Source: IMCC26077 sp964490435 (lineage in GTDB: Bacteria; Actinomycetota; Actinomycetes; Nanopelagicales; Nanopelagicaceae). Taken from it: a DNA stretch of 33,767 bases. This document shows, in pieces, positions 15,469 to 23,328 of the stretch (positions are counted from its first letter, which is position 1; each line of letters begins with the position of its first letter). A program made the position numbers and the translations under genes. The stretch lies in contig CAZBCF010000013.1 in assembly GCA_964490435.1 (NCBI GenBank), positions 1 to 33,767 of the forward strand, given 5' to 3'. Below the pieces are notes generated by a model. The model worked only from the letters and a program-made list of their open reading frames with translations. It was not told where the DNA came from and searched no databases.

Positions 15469-16980
15469 TCATTCAACGTCGGCGACTGGCGCGAAGTAAT
15501 CCTTGCGCTTGGCGCTACGAACGATATTGCGCAACATGGTAGGAAAGACGAAGGCGTGCAGAGGTTTGATGATGAACCAATACAACGTGCCACCCAAACC
15601 ACGCGGCAAGAAGATGGCTTCTTGAGTTATCTCGATTTCGTTGGCGCCATTCTCACTTGGGATTTTGCGTAATCTGAATTCCAACCATGCTTTACCCGGC
15701 AAGATCATCTCCGCATAAAGTCGCAGATGATCCTCACGTTCTAATGACTCCACTCGCCAAAAATCTAGGCTGTCGCCCACTCGTAGATGTTTTGGATCTC
15801 TGCGACCACGTCGTAAACCGACGCCACCAATAAGTCGGTCGAGTAAGCCGCGCAGGAACCATAAGAAGTCCGAGCCATACCAGCCAGTGTCGCCGCCAAT
15901 CTCTTCTATGGTCTCCCAAGCGCTATGGAGTGAGGCGTCGGTACGTGCGCTTCGAGAATCTTTGTAAGTGGTCTCGCCCGCCCATGATGGATCCGATTGG
16001 GCCTTTTGCCACGGGTGCGCAGGCAGCGTCGCATCAGACCAACGAGTCTTTACCTTATTTTCATTTACTCGCGCAAGTGCGAGTTCCATCGCCTGTTCGA
16101 CTCCCATCAAACCGTGTGGTGGTCGCGGAATTACTGCATCAATGCTCTTCTCTGGATCAGCCACAACTTCACTTATGAGCGAATGCACCAGTGGTCGAGC
16201 GAGCGCCGATGGCAATGGCGTCACTAGACCGATCCATAAACTCGCTAAGCGCGGTGTGAGCACTGGAATCTTAATGATGATGCGGCGCCGCAAACCAGAG
16301 ACCTTGGCGAATATCTGCATCATCTCTGAATACTTCATGACATCAGGGCCACCGATATCAAATACTCCTGATACTGGGTTTTTAAGTTGTGCAGCATTCA
16401 CGAGATACCACAAGACATCTCGAATACCAATTGGATGAGTCAGGTTCGAGATCCATTTTGGAGTGGTCATAATTGGTAATCGATGAGTGAGATGACGAAC
16501 CATCTCGAATGATGCCGAACCTGCGCCGATGATGATGCCGGCACGCAACTCCATCGTGGGAACTCCAGTTGCCGCTAACTCAGTTCCAACTTGCGCTCGT
16601 GATGCTAGATGCTGACTCGCTTTCTTGTCATTCGCGATTCCGCCGAGGTAGACGATTTGTTGAACATCGGCTTCCTTAGCGGCGCGCGCAAAATTTGCAG
16701 CCATCTGTTGCTCAATTTCATCAAACTTCTTGCCCATGTTGAGCGAGTGCAGAAGGTAAAATGCAGTATGAACGCCCGTGAGAGCAATTCGTAGACTCTC
16801 GAAATCATTAGCATTTCCTACAGCGACGTCGACTTGTTTCGCCCAAGGTTGATCTTTGATTTTGGCTTTATCGCGAATGAAAACCCGGACTGAGATTTCG
16901 TTGTTGAGCAGCGATTCGACCAGGCGCCCGCCCACATAGCCAGTAGCCCCAGTGACCAGGACCTGCCGATGCGAACTCAT
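15469..16980 (-). CDS. NmrA-like NAD(P)-binding protein fused to DUF2867
   Basis: 503-aa two-domain protein of the actinobacterial SDR/DUF2867 family. Seen: an atypical SDR Rossmann domain at residues 1 to about 310 with GATGYVGG at 11-18, then AFYLLHSLNMG and MELRAGIIIGAGSASFEMVRHL. A DUF2867 domain follows at about 340-490, with GDTGWYGSDFLWFLRGLLDRLIGGVGLRRGRRDP and a C-terminal hydrophobic helix LYWFIIKPLHAFVF. The substrate is unknown; quinone or lipid-related reductions are plausible for NmrA-type proteins. The ATG at 16978-16980 is chosen over an upstream alternative because TAGAGT lies 7 nt before it (leaderless geometry) and the longer N-terminus lacks family similarity. It is divergent from the NADH dehydrogenase gene. 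Confidence 0.88.
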   Translation of the reverse strand: MSSHRQVLVTGATGYVGGRLVESLLNNEISVRVFIRDKAKIKDQPWAKQVDVAVGNANDFESLRIALTGVHTAFYLLHSLNMGKKFDEIEQQMAANFARAAKEADVQQIVYLGGIANDKKASQHLASRAQVGTELAATGVPTMELRAGIIIGAGSASFEMVRHLTHRLPIMTTPKWISNLTHPIGIRDVLWYLVNAAQLKNPVSGVFDIGGPDVMKYSEMMQIFAKVSGLRRRIIIKIPVLTPRLASLWIGLVTPLPSALARPLVHSLISEVVADPEKSIDAVIPRPPHGLMGVEQAMELALARVNENKVKTRWSDATLPAHPWQKAQSDPSWAGETTYKDSRSARTDASLHSAWETIEEIGGDTGWYGSDFLWFLRGLLDRLIGGVGLRRGRRDPKHLRVGDSLDFWRVESLEREDHLRLYAEMILPGKAWLEFRLRKIPSENGANEIEITQEAIFLPRGLGGTLYWFIIKPLHAFVFPTMLRNIVRSAKRKDYFAPVADVE

Positions 16981-16987
16981 GGTTAAA

Positions 16988-16997
16988 ACTCTAGACT
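16988..16997. promoter_or_regulatory. Overlapping divergent -10 boxes between the NmrA/DUF2867 and ndh genes
   Basis: ACTCTAGACT contains TAGAGT on the minus strand (16988-16993), 7 nt before the ATG at 16980, and TAGACT on the plus strand (16992-16997), 30 nt before the ndh ATG at 17028, which has a GGGAG ribosome site 5 nt upstream. The hexamers share two bases, so divergent polymerases would exclude each other. Confidence 0.5.
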
Positions 16998-17027
16998 TAC
17001 CCTTTCCTTCTCGCATCGGGAGCAGCC

Positions 17028-18251
17028 ATGAAACGTCCATCAGTAGTGATTTTGGGCGCCGGTTTCGGCGGCCTCACTGCTGCGCGAGCGCTCGCCAAGC
17101 AGGCTGATGTCACCCTCATCGATCGCCACAATTATCAGACCTTCTTGCCACTGCTCTATCAAGTCTCCACCGCCGGACTTGCTGCTGATCACATCGCACA
17201 TCCGATTCGCGCATCGTTACGCGGATTGCCCATTCAATTCCGGATGGGTTCGCCAGTGGCAATCAATCACTCGCAAAAGACCGTTCTTCTAGATAGCGGC
17301 GAAGAGTTTCCTTTTGATCATCTTGTGATCGCACTTGGTTCAGCAACTGCAGACTTTGGAATCCCTGGAGTGAAAGATCACGCGCTCGGGATGAAGAGCA
17401 TTCAGGAGGCTTTGCTAATCAGAGGAGAGATCATGCGCAGGTTCGAGGATCTCTGCCGGTTTACCGATGAAACTCGCCTGGGCATCAGCGTTGTCGGTGG
17501 TGGTCCAACCGGCGTTGAGATGGCTGGTGCAATTGCCGAACTTATCCGTGGGCCACTTAAAGGCGATCAACCTAAAGCGGCGGCGCACATGGATATCCGA
17601 ATCATCGAAGCAGGTCCCCGCTTACTCCCTTCATTTAGCCAGTCGCTTTCCGACCGGACCGCACGTGATCTTGAACGCCTTGGCGTCGAAGTCATTCTCA
17701 ACAAAGCAGTGCAATCTGTAGAACCACGAAAAATCACTTTTACTAATGGTGAAGTGGTCAGTTCTGAGATCACCATTTGGGCCGCTGGAGTGCAAGGAGA
17801 ACCAACTATCGAAAAATTAAATCTGCCACTTTCACGCAGGCGAATCGACTGCCTCGATACTCTTCAAGTGAAAGGACATCCACATATTTGGGCTATTGGA
17901 GACAACGCGGGCGCAGTCGATCCCAAGGGGAACTTGTATCCAATGGTGGCTCCGGTTGCGATGCAGCAAGCGCGCCATGTCGCAAAACAGATTCGCGCAC
18001 TCGGTGAGGGCAGAGCGCTGGCGCCATTTAAATATCGTGACAAGGGATCGATGGCAACAATCGGACGTCATAAGGCGGTCGTCGAAGTAGGCTCACTGAA
18101 GATGGCCGGGATTCCGGCTTGGTATGCCTGGCTCTGGCTTCATTTGATCTATCTACTTGGGGGCCGGAACAAGATCGGCACAATGGCGGATTGGACCTGG
18201 AATTACCTCACTTACGACCGCGGCAATCGCCACATCATGGATGGTAATTAA
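17028..18251 (+). CDS. ndh: Type II NADH dehydrogenase (NDH-2)
   Basis: Single-subunit, non-proton-pumping NADH:quinone oxidoreductase on the inner face of the membrane. 407 aa. Seen: the FAD dinucleotide fold VVILGAGFGGLTAARAL (residues 7-23), LIDRHNYQTFLPLLYQV typical of NDH-2, the NADH-binding GGGPTGVEMAG, WAAGV, the second FAD motif IWAIGDNAGAVDPKG, and PVAMQQARHVAKQI at the position of the quinone-site AQxAxQ motif. A hydrophobic C-terminal segment (WYAWLWLHLIYLLGG) is the usual membrane anchor. The ATG has a GGGAG ribosome site. The TAA stop overlaps the dinB-family stop on the other strand within one TTAA. Confidence 0.93.
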   Translation: MKRPSVVILGAGFGGLTAARALAKQADVTLIDRHNYQTFLPLLYQVSTAGLAADHIAHPIRASLRGLPIQFRMGSPVAINHSQKTVLLDSGEEFPFDHLVIALGSATADFGIPGVKDHALGMKSIQEALLIRGEIMRRFEDLCRFTDETRLGISVVGGGPTGVEMAGAIAELIRGPLKGDQPKAAAHMDIRIIEAGPRLLPSFSQSLSDRTARDLERLGVEVILNKAVQSVEPRKITFTNGEVVSSEITIWAAGVQGEPTIEKLNLPLSRRRIDCLDTLQVKGHPHIWAIGDNAGAVDPKGNLYPMVAPVAMQQARHVAKQIRALGEGRALAPFKYRDKGSMATIGRHKAVVEVGSLKMAGIPAWYAWLWLHLIYLLGGRNKIGTMADWTWNYLTYDRGNRHIMDGN

Positions 18252-18706
18252 ATCGACTTCAACGCCTCATTGAGTTGGTTGAGGTGATCTTTGATGTGCG
18301 TGCGAGATTTCTTAATGAGCGCGATGATTGGATACTCGCCGACATCGGTGTTACGTCCCTTTCGCTCCCACTCGTCTGGGTCGAAATTGCTCATGATGTT
18401 ATAGAAAGACTCTCGTAGTGATGACAGAAGTCGTAACGAGTTCTCAACGCTTCGTTTTTCATACTTCAATCGGACGGGATATACGTTCTCGTCAAAGAAA
18501 TCAGTGAGTGGCACATCCTCGGTGAGTATCTTGAGATATCTAATATAAAAATGAGCTTCGGTATCGGCAAGGTGATGAATGATGTTCGCGGGGGACCACT
18601 CGTCATTAGTTGGCGCTTTATGTAGCTTTTCTGCTGGCACCGCTTTGGCGGCCGCGATGAAATTATCAGTAGCTTCTTTATACTCCTGTAATAATGCTTC
18701 TGACAT
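18248..18706 (-). CDS. DinB-fold (DinB/YfiT-like) putative metalloenzyme
   Basis: 152-aa four-helix-bundle protein of the DinB superfamily, which includes thiol-dependent S-transferases and proteins of unknown role. Seen: EWSPANIIHHLADTEAHF with H45 as the first expected metal ligand and the C-terminal H137-x3-H141 pair (THIKDHLNQL), which together form the usual triad. The start ATG at 18704-18706 is 15 bp after the corrected stop of the patatin-like gene, so the two are likely one operon. GAGAG 7 nt upstream is a modest ribosome site. It overlaps the ndh stop by 4 bp. Confidence 0.85.
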   Translation of the reverse strand: MSEALLQEYKEATDNFIAAAKAVPAEKLHKAPTNDEWSPANIIHHLADTEAHFYIRYLKILTEDVPLTDFFDENVYPVRLKYEKRSVENSLRLLSSLRESFYNIMSNFDPDEWERKGRNTDVGEYPIIALIKKSRTHIKDHLNQLNEALKSI

Positions 18707-18721
18707 ACGAGCACTCTCTTT

Positions 18722-19815
18722 CTATAGTTTCGAACATAGCAGGTCGAGATCTTGCGAATGACGATTGATAACTTCGCGGGCAACATCTTCTAATGCCGTA
18801 ATTGTTTCAGGTCGGGCATCATCTATTGCCGAACGCATGCCGTTCATGAGTGGCTGAATTCTGAAGTAATGGCCACGACGAAGAATGTGATTGAGTTGCC
18901 AGTCAATCGCATGATTTCCTGCTTGCGAAGTGATATCCAGAATAGGGCGCGCCCAGTTTGCTAATCCCCAGTGTTTGATCTCGTCNNNNNNNNNNNNNNN
19001 NNNNNNNNNNNNNNNNNNNNNNNNNNNNNNNNNNNNNNNNNNNNNNNNNNNNNNNNNNNNNNNNNNNNNNNNNNNNNNNNNNNNNTGATATCCAGAATAG
19101 GGCGCGCCCAGTTTGCTAATCCCCAGTGTTTGATCTCGTCGTAGGCTAATTCTCGAGCAACCGCACCGGTGCCTATCGAGATAATGGTCATGTCGTCTTC
19201 ATCGAAGCCAATCGACATAGCATGAGCGAATGCGCACATAGTGGGGTTATTGGCGAATACCGCTCCGTCGATGAAAGCAAGTCGCTCTTCACTACCAATC
19301 TTCGCTGCTGGCTCGAAGTATGTTGGCGCTGCACTGGTAGCGCGGGCAACAAATCGCATCAGAAAATCCTTCGATTCATTTTCGCGTGCCTCGCTACGGA
19401 CGAAGAAATGTGGCATTCCGCTCTCGACCTCATATGCCGTTATCAATACTTCACAGAGCGCTTCACTGATCTTGGCATCGCCGAGAATCTCATCGAGTAC
19501 CCGCTCGATTCCTTCGGCCGAATATCGCTCATTGCTTAATCCCTTTAGCGCGTCGAAGAGTCTGGAGCCAGAGCTCTCGAAGATCCGCCCATACGCTTCA
19601 CGATAAAAGACTGCAAGATCCTCGGCTTTCCAACGTGGTTTTCCATCGGGACCGGGGCAGGTTAGTGCCAGTGCGATATGGCCGCCGGCTGATGTCCCTG
19701 CGATGAGATCGAAGAGTTCGCTCACCGGTTTGCCCATGCGTCGCTCGATCTCGACCACAACCATCCCTGGAATCAAACCGCGGACGCCACCACCGTCAAT
19801 CGAGAGGATCTTCAT
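18722..19815 (-). CDS. Patatin-like phospholipase, interrupted only by an assembly gap
   Basis: Acyl hydrolase with a Ser-Asp dyad, predicted to cleave phospholipid or other acyl esters. Seen: the oxyanion loop DGGGVRG (7-13), the nucleophile elbow GTSAGG with S42, and the catalytic aspartate D183 in FIDGAVFANNP. The deposited sequence breaks at 100 N (18986-19085) flanked by a duplicated 55 bp. Removing one copy and the Ns gives a continuous frame that reads through IKHWGLANWARPILDITSQAG, then LRRGHYFRIQPLMNGMRSAIDDA, to a TAG stop at 18722-18724, 312 aa in total. The ATG at 19813-19815 has GGGAG 6-10 nt upstream. It lies 25 bp after the threonine aldolase gene. It resembles bacterial patatins including CBASS effectors, but no nucleotidyltransferase is nearby. 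Confidence 0.88.
18931..19140. other. Assembly gap 1: 100 N flanked by an exact 55-bp duplication
   Basis: Bases 18931-18985 and 19086-19140 are identical and flank exactly 100 N (18986-19085). Collapsing them restores the patatin-like reading frame, so the gap is a scaffolding artefact of two contigs that overlap by 55 bp, not missing sequence. Confidence 0.95.
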
Positions 19816-19840
19816 AAACTTCTCCCTTTCTCAACGCTTT

Positions 19841-20878
19841 TCAACTCGCTTCAATAATCGAGGCAATTATCTCAGCCGCCTCCCTCGTTTGATCGGCAGT
19901 CACATCTAAATGAGTGACAAGCCGCGCATAACGGGGTCCGAGCGCGCTCACAAGTACGCCGGATTTCTTCGCCGCCGCTGCCAGATCTGCCGCCATCAAA
20001 GAAGTCTCCCTGAGGTTCAATCCCACGATATTGCTACGCACGTGTTCTGGTTGCACGACCGAAGAGCGCACTCGATGAATCGCGCTGGCGAGAAATTGAG
20101 CATTCCGGTGATCGTCGACAAGTCTCGCAACATTATTATCTAGGGCGAAGTGACAAGCAGCGCCGAGAACACCTACTTGACGCATTCCAGCGCCCAGACG
20201 TTTTCGCCACACTCGAGCCTTCTTAATATTTTCCGAAGTACTGAGCAGAACCGAACCTACGGGAGCACCCAGCCCCTTGGATAAACAGACGCTAATTGTT
20301 TCGAAGTATTTCCCATACTCGACTAGTGGTGTTCCGCTTGCAATGTGCGCATTCCAGATTCGAGCGCCGTCCAAATGCAGCGCTAATCCCAATTCGGTAG
20401 CGCCGGCATGTAATCGAGAAATTTCCGCAATGTCTTGAACTGTACCCCCGCCAAAATTGTGGGTGTCTTCGACCGCGATTGCCTTTGTTGAGACCAGATA
20501 AGGGCCTGCATTAGGTCTCGCCATACGTAATGGGGTCTGCGCATCAAGTCGACCTCGTTCGGCATACCATGTGCGAGTTGTGATTCCGCCATGTGCAGCA
20601 GCCGCTCCGAGTTCGGCTCGTACGACATGGGCATCCTCCTCGGCAAGTAATTCCTCACCTGGATTCACAAGCAATCTGATGCCTAACTGATTTGCCATCG
20701 AGCCCGTCGGTGTAAATAGACCGGCCTCTTTTCCAAAAAGGTTCGCCACTCGCTCTTCAAGCGAATTGATAGTGACATCTTCGCCATACACATCATCGCC
20801 GACCTCAGCCCGCGCCATCGCTTCGCGCATCACGGCGGATGGTTTGGTGACGGTGTCCGAACGCAGATCGATGAACAT
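19841..20878 (-). CDS. ltaE: Low-specificity L-threonine aldolase
   Basis: PLP-dependent enzyme that splits L-threonine or L-allo-threonine to glycine and acetaldehyde. 345 aa, normal length. Seen: the family start MFIDLRSDTVTKPS, GDDVYGEDPT-like residues (GDDVYGEDVT at 27-36), TPTGSMANQLG, the PLP-pairing aspartate D170 in HLDGARIWNA, and the Schiff-base lysine K201 in CLSKGLGAPVGS. The ATG at 20876-20878 lies 6 nt after TATTCT and lacks a ribosome site, indicating a leaderless mRNA. It is first gene of a probable operon with the patatin-like and DinB-fold genes. Confidence 0.95.
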   Translation of the reverse strand: MFIDLRSDTVTKPSAVMREAMARAEVGDDVYGEDVTINSLEERVANLFGKEAGLFTPTGSMANQLGIRLLVNPGEELLAEEDAHVVRAELGAAAAHGGITTRTWYAERGRLDAQTPLRMARPNAGPYLVSTKAIAVEDTHNFGGGTVQDIAEISRLHAGATELGLALHLDGARIWNAHIASGTPLVEYGKYFETISVCLSKGLGAPVGSVLLSTSENIKKARVWRKRLGAGMRQVGVLGAACHFALDNNVARLVDDHRNAQFLASAIHRVRSSVVQPEHVRSNIVGLNLRETSLMAADLAAAAKKSGVLVSALGPRYARLVTHLDVTADQTREAAEIIASIIEAS

Positions 20879-20884
20879 AGCGAA

Positions 20885-20923
20885 AGAATAGAGCTAATTC
20901 GCCCGAAAGATAAGTTCGCCCGA
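20885..20923 (-). promoter_or_regulatory. ltaE leaderless promoter with twin 9-bp repeats
   Basis: TATTCT (20885-20890, minus) is 6 nt before the ltaE ATG. Upstream, TTCGCCCGA (plus-strand reading) occurs at 20898-20906 and 20915-20923, 17 bp apart, covering the spacer and -35 region. The repeats could be a regulator site; none is identified. Confidence 0.5.
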
Positions 20924-20924
20924 C

Positions 20925-21422
20925 CTAGAAGCCAGGAATGACAGGTAGTCGTCCTTCAACTTCTGGATCATCGAAAGCAATGAAACGCTTGATATACAGG
21001 AGTTCGCCAGAGGGATGTACGCCGTAGTACTGGTAACCCATTCCTTCATAGAGTTTCTGACCGCGCGCATTATCTTTGGCAGTAATCAGAATGACTCCAC
21101 CTTTGTCGTTGGCGATCGCCCAATCATGGGCATGCTGAATCAACTTCTTACCAAGCCCTTGCCCCTTGTATTCATCGTGCACGGCAATTCCAAGCCAAGG
21201 CAGAGTGGTGTCGATATCCCAGAGAAAGACATAGCCGATCATCTGATTATTCTCTTCGGCCAACCAACGAATAATTGATTTATTTCTCTCGTTAACGAAC
21301 TTGACTGCAAACTTTCTATTCACATCATTAGTGTTAAAGAACTTGGTAGATTCTTCGCCCATCTGGTCAAAGAATGCATGAATCTTCTGCAGATCACGCG
21401 CATCGAATTGCCGGATAATCAT
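20925..21422 (-). CDS. GNAT-family N-acetyltransferase
   Basis: 165-aa acetyl-CoA-dependent acetyltransferase. Seen: MIIRQFDARDLQKIHAFF start, beta-strand core IIRWLAEENNQMIGYVFLW, and the acetyl-CoA pyrophosphate loop in VHDEYKGQGLGKKLIQHA (Q/R-x-x-G-x-G type), followed by NARGQKLYEGMGYQYYG typical of GNAT motif B. A short C-terminal extension ends IPGF. The ATG lies 15 bp after the alcohol dehydrogenase stop, so it is the last gene of the ABC/dehydrogenase operon. No clear ribosome site is visible. Substrate unknown; a sugar- or amine-modifying role would suit the context but is not shown. Confidence 0.87.
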   Translation of the reverse strand: MIIRQFDARDLQKIHAFFDQMGEESTKFFNTNDVNRKFAVKFVNERNKSIIRWLAEENNQMIGYVFLWDIDTTLPWLGIAVHDEYKGQGLGKKLIQHAHDWAIANDKGGVILITAKDNARGQKLYEGMGYQYYGVHPSGELLYIKRFIAFDDPEVEGRLPVIPGF

Positions 21423-21437
21423 CAGTTGATTCGAAGA

Positions 21438-22553
21438 TTAATGAGGTTGCACAATTTGACGAACGACGTGTTGCGCATCATCTAATTCATCCATGGACTC
21501 GTTGACTTCGGCAAGAGGTCGAGTTTTGGTAATTAACTTCTCTGCAGGTAATTTGCCATCGCGCCAGAGTTGCACGAAATCCGGGATGTCCTTACGTGGA
21601 TCTCCAGACCCGAGATACGAACCCTTCAATGTCTTCACATCTGTCACCAGTGAGACGGCTGAGAACGAAAGTTGATCTGAAGGAGCAGGCAGGCCGACTG
21701 TCACGGTAGTGCCAGCCCGTGCGGTGCTCTCATAAGCATGCTTGAGCGCACTTGCCTTGCCCACTGCTTCGATAGCGAATTCGACGCCACCTTTAATATG
21801 TTCGCGAATATCCTCTTTTGGATCGATTGCAATGTCGGCTCCAAGTTCAAGGGCGAGCGCTCGCTTCATCGGAACCGGATCAATCGCGATTATCGGCGAT
21901 GCCTTCGCCACCACTGCGCCAAGGAGTGCAGCCATGCCGACGCCACCTAAGCCCCAGACTCCGACTGATGCACCAGCGGGAACTTTGGCACCGTTACGAA
22001 TTGCGCCAACACCAGTGAGAAATGCACATCCAAAGATCGCCGCAATCTCGATGGGAAGATCTGATGGAACGTGAATCAACGAACGTCGGTCGAGAACCAT
22101 GTATTGGCTATAACACGAGACTCCGTTGTAGTGGTGAATCTTCTCCCCTTTATAACTAATACGAGTGCCACCCCGAATCAATTCGCCTTTCACATTTGCC
22201 GCCGAACCGACTGAACAGTATGCGGGTACCCCCTCTAGACATTGCTCACATTCACCGCAACTTGGTAGGAACACAATCGAGACGGCATCCCCTGGCTTCA
22301 AATCCTTTACGCCCGGTCCGACCTCTTCGACAATTCCGGCACCCTCGTGTCCCCCGATGAGTGGCGTAGGACGCGGCCGGGAACCATTGACGACCGAAAG
22401 ATCAGAGTGGCAGATGCCGGCTGCAGTCACCTTCACAAGAACTTCGCCTTCGCCTGGCTTCTCAAGATCAATTTCTACCAATTCCAACGGCTTGGTCTGG
22501 GTGTAAGGCATGGGTTGACCTGCGGTGCGAAGTAAAGCTGCAAGTGATTTCAT
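21438..22553 (-). CDS. Zinc-dependent alcohol dehydrogenase (MDR family)
   Basis: 371-aa NAD(P)-dependent medium-chain dehydrogenase. Seen: catalytic zinc ligands C48 (GICHSD) and H69/E70 (GGHEGAG), all four structural zinc cysteines C99, C102, C105 and C113 (CGECEQCLEGVPAYC), and the Rossmann motif GVWGLGGVGMAALLG near residue 200. Overall it resembles the class III / aryl-alcohol dehydrogenase branch. It lies 37 bp downstream of the SDR gene on the same strand, so both oxidations are probably tied to the imported carbohydrate or alcohol. The ATG is preceded by an AGGA tract about 12 nt upstream, a weak ribosome site. Natural substrate unknown. Confidence 0.92.
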   Translation of the reverse strand: MKSLAALLRTAGQPMPYTQTKPLELVEIDLEKPGEGEVLVKVTAAGICHSDLSVVNGSRPRPTPLIGGHEGAGIVEEVGPGVKDLKPGDAVSIVFLPSCGECEQCLEGVPAYCSVGSAANVKGELIRGGTRISYKGEKIHHYNGVSCYSQYMVLDRRSLIHVPSDLPIEIAAIFGCAFLTGVGAIRNGAKVPAGASVGVWGLGGVGMAALLGAVVAKASPIIAIDPVPMKRALALELGADIAIDPKEDIREHIKGGVEFAIEAVGKASALKHAYESTARAGTTVTVGLPAPSDQLSFSAVSLVTDVKTLKGSYLGSGDPRKDIPDFVQLWRDGKLPAEKLITKTRPLAEVNESMDELDDAQHVVRQIVQPH

Positions 22554-22590
22554 GAGTTTCCAATCCTTATGTTTGTAGTTTTACTGGTAT

Positions 22591-23328
22591 TTAGAAGCGA
22601 GCCGACATTCCGCCATCGACCAAAAGTACCTGCCCCGTGCAGTAAGTGTTCTCAGAACTTGCAAGCCATGCAACATGTTTTGCCTGCTCCCAAGGTTGCG
22701 CTGCACGAAGTTGTGGAATTTTGGCGTACTTTACATAAACAGTCTTGAACCATTCTGATTCAAGTTCACTTACTCCTTTATTGGATGACATTGGCGTGTC
22801 CGTGAAACCTGGAGCCACGGCATTTACAAGTACGTTGTGCGGGGCAAATTCAAGAGCAGCGGTGCGAGTCGCTGAATTCAAACCACCTTTTGAAACATCG
22901 TATGACATCGCTTTCTCTTCGCTGTACTGACCATGTACGCTCGTGATATTCACGATTCTTCCGTAACCACGTTTAACCATCTTGATGCCAAGAAGTTTCA
23001 TGAGAAATACTGGTGAGTGAAGATTCACCCGAAGCGTCTTGTCGTACGCATCCCAGGTAAGTTCGTCGATCAACTCCCCAATCGCCATTCCGGCACAGTT
23101 GACCAAGATATCAATTTCACCAATCTCTTTCTCGGCTTGTGCAACCAAATCAGAAAGCGCACTCACATTTGATAAATCAAATTCAGTTGATGGTTGATGC
23201 GCGCTCGGGTTCTTATCCACGCCAAACACGCGTGCTCCCTGGGCGACAAATTCGGCGACAATGGCTGCGCCGATTCCGCTGGCGCTCCCAGTAACGAGTG
23301 CGCTCTTGCCCGCTAACAAACCTGCCAT
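22591..23328 (-). CDS. Classical short-chain dehydrogenase/reductase
   Basis: 245-aa NAD(P)-dependent oxidoreductase of the SDR superfamily. Seen: the cofactor motif TGSASGIG (13-20), VNCAG at 77-80 (the NNAG-type strand), catalytic S130 (NITS), Y143 and K147 (YDVSK), and a C-terminal LLVDGGMSARF typical of FabG-like SDRs. Its ATG overlaps the stop of the preceding permease gene by one base (TAATG), so it is translationally coupled to the ABC transporter. That makes a catabolic sugar or polyol dehydrogenase more likely than a fatty-acid enzyme. Confidence 0.93.
   Translation of the reverse strand: MAGLLAGKSALVTGSASGIGAAIVAEFVAQGARVFGVDKNPSAHQPSTEFDLSNVSALSDLVAQAEKEIGEIDILVNCAGMAIGELIDELTWDAYDKTLRVNLHSPVFLMKLLGIKMVKRGYGRIVNITSVHGQYSEEKAMSYDVSKGGLNSATRTAALEFAPHNVLVNAVAPGFTDTPMSSNKGVSELESEWFKTVYVKYAKIPQLRAAQPWEQAKHVAWLASSENTYCTGQVLLVDGGMSARF

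Noticed and set aside
18961..19815. A truncated patatin or natural pseudogene
   Set aside because: Truncation is due only to the 100-N gap with duplicated 55-bp ends; the collapsed frame is complete to a TAG stop at 18722.
18722..20878. Patatin-like phospholipase as a CBASS effector with neighbours as defence genes
   Set aside because: No cGAS/DncV-type nucleotidyltransferase, Cap2/Cap3 or HORMA gene nearby; neighbours are threonine aldolase and a DinB-fold protein.
21438..23328. Sugar-specific assignment (for example mannitol or inositol) for the SDR and ADH genes
   Set aside because: Motifs fix only the superfamily; substrate residues cannot be read reliably without comparison to characterised members.
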